Shown: positions 1-5,247 of the stretch, piece after piece
Layout of the letters: the number at the start of each line of letters is the position of its first letter
Numbering within the stretch: position 1 is the first letter of the stretch
From: a bacterium
GTDB taxonomy: Bacteria > Verrucomicrobiota > Verrucomicrobiia > Limisphaerales > UBA11358
Direction: 5' to 3'
Length of the DNA: 5,247 bases
NCBI GenBank assembly: GCA_021781185.1
Contig: JAJXXI010000728.1
Span: forward strand, 1-5,247
Notes under the pieces: generated by a model
Told to the model about the DNA's origin: nothing
Databases searched by the model: none
The model's input: the letters and a program-made list of their open reading frames with translations, nothing else
Position numbers and translations under genes: made by a program

Positions 1-1
1 G

Positions 2-1105
2 TTGATGGACAATGTAGCCGGCACGAGTTTCTTTCTGCCAACCGGTCTGGCCATTGGCGGAAAGATCGCCCATGTCAGCGGCGGCGGCAGTCCGTTGCTG
101 TGGCAGCATCTGTTCTGGTTTCTGGGCCACCCGGAAGTTTATGTTTTAATTCTGCCCGCGATGGGCATTGTCGCCGAGGTCATCGCCAACAACACGCGCA
201 AGCCGTTGTGGGGCTACAAATCGCTGGTATATTCCTCGCTGTTTGTCGGCTTCCTTTCCTTCATCGTCTGGGCGCATCACATGTATATGACCGGCATGGG
301 CCAGAAAATCGCCACGTTCTTCCAGGCCACAACGATGATTATTTCCATTCCCTCGGTCATCATTTTGACCTGTTTGTTTCTTTCGCTGTGGGGCGGTTCG
401 ATCCGCATCAACACCCCGATGTTGTTTGTGCTGGGATTCCTGCCGATGTTTGGCATAGGCGGTCTGACCGGCCTGCCGCTGGGGCTGGCGGCGACGGATT
501 TGTATCTGCACGACACCTATTACATCATTGCGCATTTTCATTATGTCGTCGCGCCGGGAACCATCTTTGCGCTTTTCGCCGGTATCTATTTCTGGTTTCC
601 AAAAATGACCGGACGCCGGATGAATGAATTCTGGGGCCGGGTGCATTTCTGGTGTTCGTTCACGTTCATGAACCTGGTGTTCATGCCGATGTTTGCGCAG
701 GGCATCAAAGGCATGTTGCGCCGCATGAGCGATGGTGCGGTGAACTACTCCGCCGCCCGCGTGCCCGGTGCCATTGACGCGTTGCCTGGAACGGTGATGC
801 AGTTGAACGGCTGGATTCTATGGGCCGCCATCGCCTTGGGCATCGCGCAGCTTCCTTTCATCATCAATTTATTCTGGAGCATCAGCCACGGCGAAAAGGT
901 TCATAGCGACAATCCGTGGCAGGCGACCACGTTGGACTGGCAGACGCCCACGCCGCCGCCGCACGGCAACTTTGAGACGGAACCACACGTCGTCCGCGGA
1001 CCCTACGAATACAGCCAGCCCGGCCACGGCACGGATTTTACTCCGCAGGATGAAACCGATGTTACTGGTTCGGGTTCGATCAAACCGACAACGGCGCACG
1101 CCTGA
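2..1105 (+). CDS. ctaD: Cytochrome c oxidase subunit I, aa3-type (5'-truncated by window)
   Basis: Catalytic subunit of the membrane-bound terminal oxidase, which reduces O2 to water and pumps protons. The reading frame is open from the window edge, so the start lies upstream; 367 codons are present and the N-terminal helices, including the D-channel entrance and the first heme a ligand, are missing. Numbering from the window edge: GHPEVY at 42-47 supplies a CuB histidine (H43), the proton-gate glutamate (E45) and the cross-linking tyrosine (Y47). H92 and H93 in WAHHMY are the other CuB ligands. H170 and D171 match the Mg site, H178 is the heme a3 ligand and H180 the heme a ligand (AHFHYV). 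R240 and R241 match the heme-propionate arginines. The K-channel lysine of PTGIKIF is replaced by isoleucine (PSVIILT, I121). A segment of about 12 residues precedes QHLFWF where usual homologues have a shorter link. The tail from about residue 300 is hydrophilic, rich in Pro and His, and has no heme c motif. The stop is 6 bases before ctaE. Confidence 0.97.
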   Translation: MMDNVAGTSFFLPTGLAIGGKIAHVSGGGSPLLWQHLFWFLGHPEVYVLILPAMGIVAEVIANNTRKPLWGYKSLVYSSLFVGFLSFIVWAHHMYMTGMGQKIATFFQATTMIISIPSVIILTCLFLSLWGGSIRINTPMLFVLGFLPMFGIGGLTGLPLGLAATDLYLHDTYYIIAHFHYVVAPGTIFALFAGIYFWFPKMTGRRMNEFWGRVHFWCSFTFMNLVFMPMFAQGIKGMLRRMSDGAVNYSAARVPGAIDALPGTVMQLNGWILWAAIALGIAQLPFIINLFWSISHGEKVHSDNPWQATTLDWQTPTPPPHGNFETEPHVVRGPYEYSQPGHGTDFTPQDETDVTGSGSIKPTTAHA

Positions 1106-1111
1106 TTTTTC

Positions 1112-1915
1112 ATGGAAATTCCCTACACAATTGAAAACCGGCCGGACACCGGCATTTACAACGCCAAGCTGGGCATCTGGCTTTTTCTCGCGTCAGAAGT
1201 GATGCTCTTCGGCGGGCTGTTTTCCGCCTATGTCCTGTTGCGCGTCGGGGCCGAACCCGGCACCTGGCCGCACGGCTGGCTCGATGTCAAGCTCGGCGCC
1301 ATCAACACCTTTGTGCTCGCGCTTTCGGCCATCACCACGCTGCTGGCGTGGGCCGCGTGCAAGGTTCGTCAGTTCGGTAAATTCAAATTCTTTCATGCCT
1401 GCACCATCCTGCTTGGGGTGACGTTTCTTTGCCTGCATGGCTACGAATATCATGACGAATTGACTCACTACGAAGTCCATCTGACCAACGGCAAAATCGC
1501 CGACGGCCATTTGCTGGACGAATCGAAAGACTTCGATCTGGCCCAGAAAACCGGCAGCCTGACCCTTGAAGGCCGGATGGTTGAAGACAGCCGGGAGTTG
1601 GTGGATTTGCGCGCTCCGGCGGCGGAAGCCGCCAAAATCCAGGAAATCACCGTCCCGGCGTCGGAGATCTCGCAAATGGGAAACTATGGCCCGAGTCATA
1701 ACACCTTCACCGCGATTTATTTCACGATCACCGGCCTGCACGGTCTGCATGTTTTGGGTGGCACGCTGATGATTCTTTATCTTTGGGGGCCGGGCAGCCG
1801 CATGTGGAAAACCGATCCTGAACGCTTCACCAACCGCATCGAAGTCTCCGGCCTGTTCTGGCACTTTGTGGATCTGGTATGGATTTTCCTGTTTCCTGTG
1901 CTTTATTTAACCTGA
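1112..1915 (+). CDS. ctaE: Cytochrome c oxidase subunit III with extended loop
   Basis: Integral membrane subunit that stabilises subunit I and supports proton uptake. The 267-residue protein has five predicted helices, corresponding to helices III-VII of the seven-helix form: about 18-43, 62-84, 92-114, 197-226 and 246-266. Family signatures are WLFLASEVMLF with the conserved in-membrane glutamate (E29), GLHGLHVLGG (208-217) and FWHFVDLVWIFLFP (249-262). Five-helix homologues are usually about 190-210 residues. The excess here lies in one hydrophilic loop of about 80 residues between helices 3 and 4, predicted to face the periplasm. ATG at 1112 is chosen because it follows the ctaD stop by 6 bases and the family N-terminus begins nearby. 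No clear Shine-Dalgarno sequence precedes it, so translation is probably coupled to ctaD. Confidence 0.96.
   Translation: MEIPYTIENRPDTGIYNAKLGIWLFLASEVMLFGGLFSAYVLLRVGAEPGTWPHGWLDVKLGAINTFVLALSAITTLLAWAACKVRQFGKFKFFHACTILLGVTFLCLHGYEYHDELTHYEVHLTNGKIADGHLLDESKDFDLAQKTGSLTLEGRMVEDSRELVDLRAPAAEAAKIQEITVPASEISQMGNYGPSHNTFTAIYFTITGLHGLHVLGGTLMILYLWGPGSRMWKTDPERFTNRIEVSGLFWHFVDLVWIFLFPVLYLT
1460..1699 (+). other. Hydrophilic loop insertion inside ctaE
   Basis: This stretch codes for residues about 117-196 of subunit III, between HGYEYHDEL and the helix beginning HNTFTAIYF. It is charged, has no hydrophobic segment, and carries alternating polar/apolar stretches (for example GSLTLEGRMVED and IQEITVPASEI) suggesting a small beta-containing domain. 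Five-helix homologues have a loop of roughly 20 residues here. If the N-terminus is cytoplasmic, as in the family, the loop lies on the outer face, the side where cytochrome c or a partner complex docks. It keeps the frame with no stop, so it is a genuine part of the gene. Its fold and function are unknown. Confidence 0.8.
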
Positions 1916-1924
1916 ATTGTTTTT

Positions 1925-2248
1925 ATGAGCGAATCCGACCATTCCGTAAGTCTCGACCATTACATCCGCCTTTGCGCGGTGGTGCTTCTCGTCATTGTAT
2001 GCACCACCTCCGGCATGATTGCCACGTCCTTCTCACATATCGGCACCGGCTGGACCTTGAAGGTCACCCTCATTCTGTCCATCGCCGTGATAAATGCGTT
2101 TCTCGTTGCCGGCTATCTGATGCACCTGTTGACTGAAAAGAAACTGATTTACATCGTCCTCGGTTTCACCGTGTTCTTTTTCATCGGCCTCATGGGGCTG
2201 ACCATCTGGGCCACGGGGGAGCCGCCCGTTGGCACCATCCTTCACTGA
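1925..2248 (+). CDS. ctaF: Cytochrome c oxidase subunit IV (prokaryotic COX4 type)
   Basis: Small accessory subunit of the oxidase, 107 residues, with three predicted transmembrane helices at about 14-34, 45-68 and 74-96. That length and topology match the prokaryotic COX4/CyoD-like family. The segment AFLVAGYLMHLLTEKK (58-73), in which the second helix ends in a Met-His pair followed by a charged turn, corresponds to the family's typical FMHL motif. Such subunits are thought to stabilise the CuB region or help assembly. The ATG follows the ctaE stop by 9 bases, without a recognisable ribosome binding site. The next gene starts one base after its stop. The family assignment is good; the gene symbol is by analogy with Bacillus-type operons. 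Confidence 0.88.
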   Translation: MSESDHSVSLDHYIRLCAVVLLVIVCTTSGMIATSFSHIGTGWTLKVTLILSIAVINAFLVAGYLMHLLTEKKLIYIVLGFTVFFFIGLMGLTIWATGEPPVGTILH

Positions 2249-2249
2249 A

Positions 2250-2435
2250 ATGTCGCTGAAAGCCTTCCATCTTATTTTCGTGACCCTGCTCACGGCGTTG
2301 TCCTTCGGTTGTGCCGCGTGGGCCTTTCAGACGGGCAGTTTATTCTGGGGTGTGATGGGAATTCTGGCCGGCATTGGGGTGATCTTCTACGGCTTTTATT
2401 TTTTGAAAAAACTGAAAAACGTCAGCTATCTGTGA
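2250..2435 (+). CDS. Small two-helix membrane protein of oxidase operon, function unknown
   Basis: The 61-residue protein begins MSLKAFHLIF and ends FLKKLKNVSYL. Two hydrophobic segments, about 5-26 and 31-51, are joined by a short polar turn (QTGS), followed by a basic C-terminus. By the positive-inside rule the C-terminus should be cytoplasmic, making a hairpin. I recall similar small unnamed proteins, with the same MSLKAFH start and a K-K/R-L...SYL ending, beside oxidase genes in Verrucomicrobiota and Acidobacteria; this is recollection, not a search. ATG at 2250 is chosen over an upstream in-frame TTG (2229), which would lie inside ctaF. The gene is one base from ctaF and overlaps the next start. 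It could be a supernumerary oxidase subunit or an assembly factor. Confidence 0.78.
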   Translation: MSLKAFHLIFVTLLTALSFGCAAWAFQTGSLFWGVMGILAGIGVIFYGFYFLKKLKNVSYL

Positions 2436-2695
2436 AAATAGTCCTCAAATCCGCATGGTTCATGCTTCTGGTGTTCGCACCGTCCAAACTGTTTGCCTGC
2501 GCCGCATGTTATGGTGCCAACATTGACGCGCCGATGGCCGAGGGCATGAACTGGGGCATTTTTACGCTGATGGCCGTCATAGGCACGGTGCTGGCCGTGT
2601 TCCTGACGTTTTTAATCTACGTCATCCGCAAGAGTGAGGCGCTTGAGGCCGAGGCGCAGAAAAAATTCCATTCTCCCGAACCCGTAAAAGTATGA
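2432..2695 (+). CDS. Exported/membrane-anchored small CxxC protein, function unknown
   Basis: The 87-residue protein is read from GTG at 2432, which overlaps the previous stop (GTGA). Upstream extension of the frame would run back through the preceding gene, so this start fits the operon's coupling pattern. Residues 1-22 look like a signal peptide: Lys 2 and 6, a hydrophobic core at 8-16, then SKLFA before C23. Next comes CAACYG (C23, C26), then a short outer segment containing DAPMAEGMNWG with M35 and M39. A transmembrane helix follows at about 42-65, then a charged tail (about 66-87) expected in the cytoplasm. LFAC could be read as a weak lipobox or as an ordinary cleavage site. Cys and Met residues on the outer face, beside CuA and SCO genes, suggest copper or thiol chemistry; this is inference. 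I recall unnamed homologues with CxxC followed by a SPM/APM...MN.G segment in other oxidase operons. Confidence 0.78.
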   Translation: MKIVLKSAWFMLLVFAPSKLFACAACYGANIDAPMAEGMNWGIFTLMAVIGTVLAVFLTFLIYVIRKSEALEAEAQKKFHSPEPVKV

Positions 2696-3465
2696 AAGAC
2701 TGGTTTGCCCAACATGTTCTTGGTCTGCCCGAAGTTGCCTCGGTCAAAGGCGTGGCGGTGGATGATCTCATGGTTTATGTCCACTGGCTGATGCTGGCAC
2801 TGTTCATCGGCTGGAGCATTTACTTTTGCTATGCTCTCTGGCGGTTCAATGCCCGGCGCAATCCTGTTGCCGACCATGAAGGATCCAAGAGTAAAATTCC
2901 CAAATATACCGAAGTTGCCGTCGTTCTCGCGGAGGCGGTGTTGCTGCTGGGGATAGCCATCCCGCTCTGGGCCAGGAACGTCAGCAAATTTCCCGATCCC
3001 AAGGATGCCACCGTCATTCAGATTGTGGCGCAGCAATATGCGTGGAACGTGCGTTATCCCGGACCGGACGGAAAATTTGGCCAGCAGGACATGAGCCTTG
3101 TTTCCGACACCAACGTCTTCGGCGTTGACCCGACCGATCCCGATGGCAAGGATGACATTCAATTGCTCAATGAAATTCATGTGCCCGTCAACAAGCCGGT
3201 GCTGATTTATTTGAGTTCCAAAGACGTGATCCACTCGCTCAAGCTGGTGGCCATGCGCATCACGCAGGATGCCATTCCCGGCCTGCGGATTCCCTGCACC
3301 TTCACCCCCACAAAAATCGGGCGTTATCAGATCGAGTGCGCGCAGCTTTGTGGCCCCGGTCATGCCGCCATGTCCGGCGGGTTTGTCACCGTTGAGAGCG
3401 AGGCCGACTACAAGGCATGGCTGGCTTCCAAATCCGGCACCACTTCCGCCGCCAGCTTCGAGTAA
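2692..3465 (+). CDS. ctaC: Cytochrome c oxidase subunit II, CuA-binding, no heme c domain
   Basis: Electron-entry subunit, 257 residues. Two helices, about 27-51 and 72-94, are followed by a periplasmic cupredoxin domain holding the binuclear CuA centre. Ligands seen are H181 (DVIHSL), C216, C220, H224 and M227 in CAQLCGPGHAAM; the backbone ligand and Mg-bridging position is Q218 instead of the usual Glu. The electron-entry motif reads QQYAWNVRYPG (114-124): W118 is kept, but the first aromatic of the usual WYW is Tyr and the second is Ala. E74 at the head of helix 2 matches the K-channel entrance glutamate. An Asp-rich stretch lies at 143-156. No cleavable signal peptide is evident and there is no CxxCH, so this is aa3 and not caa3. 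The start overlaps the previous stop (ATGA). The gene follows subunits I, III and IV; in most operons it leads. Confidence 0.96.
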   Translation: MKDWFAQHVLGLPEVASVKGVAVDDLMVYVHWLMLALFIGWSIYFCYALWRFNARRNPVADHEGSKSKIPKYTEVAVVLAEAVLLLGIAIPLWARNVSKFPDPKDATVIQIVAQQYAWNVRYPGPDGKFGQQDMSLVSDTNVFGVDPTDPDGKDDIQLLNEIHVPVNKPVLIYLSSKDVIHSLKLVAMRITQDAIPGLRIPCTFTPTKIGRYQIECAQLCGPGHAAMSGGFVTVESEADYKAWLASKSGTTSAASFE

Positions 3466-3480
3466 AACATCTGGAACCAC

Positions 3481-4131
3481 ATGTCGGAAACCGCCACCCG
3501 CCCGCCCCGCACCATCTGGGTTGGTTTCCTGTTTTTTTTCGGCCTGCTCGGCCTGGCCTTTGCCGTATGGCTGGCGGGCATTGCCCATAATCCGCCGGTT
3601 GGGGTCATTGGTCCCGTCGCCGACTTCACGCTGACAAATCAGGAAGGCCAGGTCACCACCCTCGCCGATTTGACGAATCACGTCTGGGTGGCCGACATCA
3701 TCTTCACCCGTTGCGCCGGCCAGTGTCCGCGCATGACCCAGCAGATGAAGTCGCTGCAGGACAAGCTGCCGTCCGACAGCACGGCCAGGCTGGTCACGTT
3801 CACCACCGACCCGGATTACGATTCCGCCGCCATCCTGAAAAAATACGGCCAACGCGCCGGTGCGGATTTTCACCGGTGGCTGTTCCTCACGGGAACCAAG
3901 CGGGAAATTGCCGCAGTGGCTGGGAACAGTCTGAAGCTCAGCACCCAGCCCATCAAACTGGCAGACCGCAAAAGCCCGGTGGATTTGTTCATACACGCCA
4001 CGATTTTTGTGGTGGTGGACAAACACGCCCGGCTGCGGACATTTTTTGAAACCGCCGGCGACGGCGTGGCGTGGTCGAAGGTCGAGCCCAAGATTCTGAA
4101 TGTCGTCCGCCAGTTGGAAAATGAGCCATGA
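3481..4131 (+). CDS. SCO1/SenC/PrrC-family copper chaperone
   Basis: Membrane-tethered thioredoxin-fold protein expected to deliver copper to, or reduce, the CuA site of subunit II. The 216 residues comprise one N-terminal helix (about 12-34), uncleaved and anchoring the domain outside, then the SCO fold. PVADFTLTNQEG (45-56) is the usual first strand. FTRCAGQCPRM supplies the CxxxC copper ligands C78 and C82. FTTDPDYDS (107-115) corresponds to the family's VDPxxDTP segment. H172 in LFIHATIFVVVD is the expected third ligand. The inner residues of the CxxxC motif (AGQ) differ from the common PDV. ATG at 3481 lies 15 bases after ctaC, with a weak GGAA about 7 bases before it. The last four bases overlap the next gene (ATGA). 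Confidence 0.93.
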   Translation: MSETATRPPRTIWVGFLFFFGLLGLAFAVWLAGIAHNPPVGVIGPVADFTLTNQEGQVTTLADLTNHVWVADIIFTRCAGQCPRMTQQMKSLQDKLPSDSTARLVTFTTDPDYDSAAILKKYGQRAGADFHRWLFLTGTKREIAAVAGNSLKLSTQPIKLADRKSPVDLFIHATIFVVVDKHARLRTFFETAGDGVAWSKVEPKILNVVRQLENEP

Positions 4132-4571
4132 CCATTCACGACTTGCCCGCCGTCAACGCCACCCTGAATGGCTTGAGTGCCATCCTGCTGACGCTGGGGT
4201 TCATCAACATCAAGCGGGGCAACAAAACGGCGCACGGCAACTGCATGGTGGCGGCCTTCTGCACCTCGGTGGTTTTTCTGGGCTGCTATCTCACGTATCA
4301 CGGCTATCTCGCCGTGGTGTTGCATGAAGGGCCGACTCGGTTTCTGCATCCGGCTTGGTTTCGTCCGGTTTATCTGACGATTTTGCTGACTCACACGGTG
4401 CTCGCCATCGTCATCGTGCCGTTGATTTTGATCACGCTCTGGCGGGCGAGAAAGGAGCGCTTTGAATCGCACAAAAAAATTGCCCGCTGGACCCTGCCGC
4501 TGTGGCTGTATGTTTCCGTGACGGGCGTGGTGATTTACTGGTTGCTCTACGTCAAATTCCCCCAAAGTTAA
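4128..4571 (+). CDS. DUF420 family membrane protein, CtaM/YozB-like oxidase assembly factor
   Basis: The 147-residue protein has four predicted transmembrane helices, at about 11-28, 39-62, 81-105 and 121-142. It begins with the family-like DLPAVNATLNGLSAILL. Conserved-looking histidines near membrane faces are H36 (NKTAHGNCM), H58 (TYHGY), H89 (LLTHTVLA) and H115 (ESHKKIARWTLPLW). This pattern, with RPVYLTILLTHTVLA, matches DUF420, whose Bacillus/Staphylococcus members (YozB/CtaM) are needed for aa3 oxidase maturation; the histidines may bind heme or metal. ATG at 4128 overlaps the stop of the SCO gene, so the two are probably translationally coupled. Its place right after a SCO gene fits an assembly role. 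Which assembly step it serves cannot be read from the sequence. Confidence 0.87.
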   Translation: MTIHDLPAVNATLNGLSAILLTLGFINIKRGNKTAHGNCMVAAFCTSVVFLGCYLTYHGYLAVVLHEGPTRFLHPAWFRPVYLTILLTHTVLAIVIVPLILITLWRARKERFESHKKIARWTLPLWLYVSVTGVVIYWLLYVKFPQS

Positions 4572-4577
4572 TCGCGC

Positions 4578-5247
4578 ATGACCGCCGCCGTCCAAGTTGC
4601 GATCCATCCCAGTCAGTTTCCGGAAAATATTCGTCGTGATTTGCTGGCCTCGCTGCGCACACGGCGGGTCAATCACAAGTTTCATTACGACAGCGTCAAA
4701 CAGGCCCAGAAATGGCTCGCGTTGCACGAGGCTCATTCGCCCGCCCGATACAACCAAGGAGTTCTCGCGACATACGACCAGGCTTTTGTCGAGGCCGCCG
4801 CACAGATGAAAGCCGGGCGCATTCATGTCATAGGACTGGGTTGCGGCGGCGGACAAAAGGACGTGCAGTTGATGAAGCGGTTGCAGGTATGCGGCAAAAA
4901 TATTTCTTACACCCCCTGCGATGTCAGCGTGGCGATGGTGCTTGTCGCCCGCAAAGCGGCAATGGCGTTCGTGTCTGCGGGAAAATGTTCCCCCTTCGTC
5001 TGCGATCTGGCGACGGTGCCGGAGCCTTCGGAACTTCATGCGGCGAATCACCCGTCACTTGTCACCTTTTTTGGCATGATTCCGAATTTCGAGCCGGATC
5101 AGATTTTGCCGAAACTCATCTCGCTTCTGCGCCCCCAGGATTTTTTGTTGTTCAGTGCCAACCTTTCTCCGGGAAACGATTATGCCGCCGGTATGAAAAC
5201 AATTCTTCCGCAATATGACAATCCGCTCACGCGTGACTGGCTGCTGG
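4578..5247 (+). CDS. EgtD-like SAM-dependent methyltransferase (3'-truncated by window)
   Basis: The open frame runs from ATG at 4578 to the window end (223 full codons plus one base) with no stop, so the C-terminus is missing. It resembles the histidine-specific methyltransferase family (EgtD, DUF2260/Methyltransf_33). KFHYDS at 34-39 fits the family's K-x-x-YD N-terminal motif. VIGLGCGGGQKD (84-95) is the SAM-binding glycine loop. TPCDVS (112-117) corresponds to the acidic end of strand 2, and PFVCDL (139-144) to the next strand. FFGMIPNFEPDQ (164-175) aligns with FLGSTIGNLTP of EgtD, keeping the substrate-site Asn (N170). A tyrosine in PQYDN (Y213) may match a further EgtD substrate residue. 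EgtD trimethylates histidine for ergothioneine. The glycine loop and N-terminus are divergent and the part with other specificity residues lies outside the window, so the substrate is uncertain. The gene starts 6 bases after the DUF420 stop, with an in-frame stop directly upstream fixing ATG 4578 as the earliest start. Co-transcription with the oxidase genes is likely. Confidence 0.85.
   Translation, partial: MTAAVQVAIHPSQFPENIRRDLLASLRTRRVNHKFHYDSVKQAQKWLALHEAHSPARYNQGVLATYDQAFVEAAAQMKAGRIHVIGLGCGGGQKDVQLMKRLQVCGKNISYTPCDVSVAMVLVARKAAMAFVSAGKCSPFVCDLATVPEPSELHAANHPSLVTFFGMIPNFEPDQILPKLISLLRPQDFLLFSANLSPGNDYAAGMKTILPQYDNPLTRDWLL

Noticed and set aside
902..1105. Heme c domain at the subunit I C-terminus (caa3-type fusion)
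   Set aside because: The tail is hydrophilic and rich in Pro and His but contains no CxxCH motif; subunit II also lacks one.
1460..1699. Mobile insertion or intein-like element within ctaE
   Set aside because: The insert is short, in frame, has no flanking repeats and no splicing-type Cys/Ser-His-Asn motifs, and its base composition resembles its neighbours; it reads as an ordinary loop domain.
1193..1864. Minus-strand frame of 223 codons across ctaE
   Set aside because: It is antisense to subunit III, whose transmembrane and signature motifs are clear; no start context or domain supports it.
2617..4026. Long minus-strand open frame (469 codons) opposite subunit II and the SCO gene
   Set aside because: It lies antisense to two confidently identified genes, its translation has no recognisable domain or membrane pattern, and it is explained by the GC-biased third positions of the plus-strand genes.
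4572..4577. Terminator or promoter between the DUF420 and methyltransferase genes
   Set aside because: The spacer is only six bases and I see no stem-loop followed by a T-run near the junction.
3870..5051. Long minus-strand open frame (393 codons) opposite SCO, DUF420 and the methyltransferase
   Set aside because: It spans three plus-strand genes with clear motifs; its translation is rich in Arg, His and Gln with no family signature, as expected for an antisense shadow.
4712..5218. Plus-strand frame of 168 codons near the window end
   Set aside because: The overlapping frame from ATG 4578 is open to the window edge and carries the SAM-binding and EgtD-like motifs; this alternative frame has none.

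Overview
The window holds the distal part of one tightly packed plus-strand operon for an aa3-type (heme-copper, A-family) cytochrome c oxidase, followed without a gap by the start of an EgtD-like methyltransferase gene. Every gene is on the plus strand. Spacers are between -4 and 15 bases, and no promoter, terminator, RNA gene, repeat or mobile element is visible. The base composition is moderately GC-rich. The divergent subunit I and II sequences, the two small membrane proteins placed between subunits IV and II, and the near absence of Shine-Dalgarno sequences resemble oxidases I associate with Verrucomicrobiota (Pedosphaera/Limisphaerales-like) and Acidobacteria, often next to alternative complex III. 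This placement is from memory of family sequences, not from a search.

Layout: (1) 2-1105, 3' two thirds of subunit I (ctaD), with the CuB, heme a3 and heme a ligands; (2) 1112-1915, subunit III (ctaE) with an unusually long hydrophilic loop; (3) 1925-2248, small subunit IV (ctaF-like); (4) 2250-2435, a 61-residue two-helix membrane protein of unknown function; (5) 2432-2695, an 87-residue exported or anchored protein with a CxxC motif, starting at GTG; (6) 2692-3465, subunit II (ctaC) with a CuA centre; (7) 3481-4131, a SCO1/SenC copper chaperone; (8) 4128-4571, a DUF420/CtaM-like assembly protein; (9) 4578-window end, an EgtD-like SAM-dependent methyltransferase, cut by the window edge.

How they work together: subunits I-IV form the proton-pumping terminal oxidase. 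Cytochrome c, or a neighbouring complex, delivers electrons to CuA in subunit II; they pass through heme a to the heme a3/CuB site in subunit I, where oxygen is reduced. The SCO protein is expected to load CuA, and the DUF420 protein to help assembly. The two small proteins are probably accessory subunits or assembly factors. The CxxC protein is a candidate copper or thiol factor.

The points most worth a second look are: subunit I has isoleucine where A-type oxidases carry the K-channel lysine; subunit III has a loop of about 80 residues on the predicted outer face; subunit II lies after two small unknown genes instead of leading the operon; and a methyltransferase of the ergothioneine type sits directly behind the oxidase genes.
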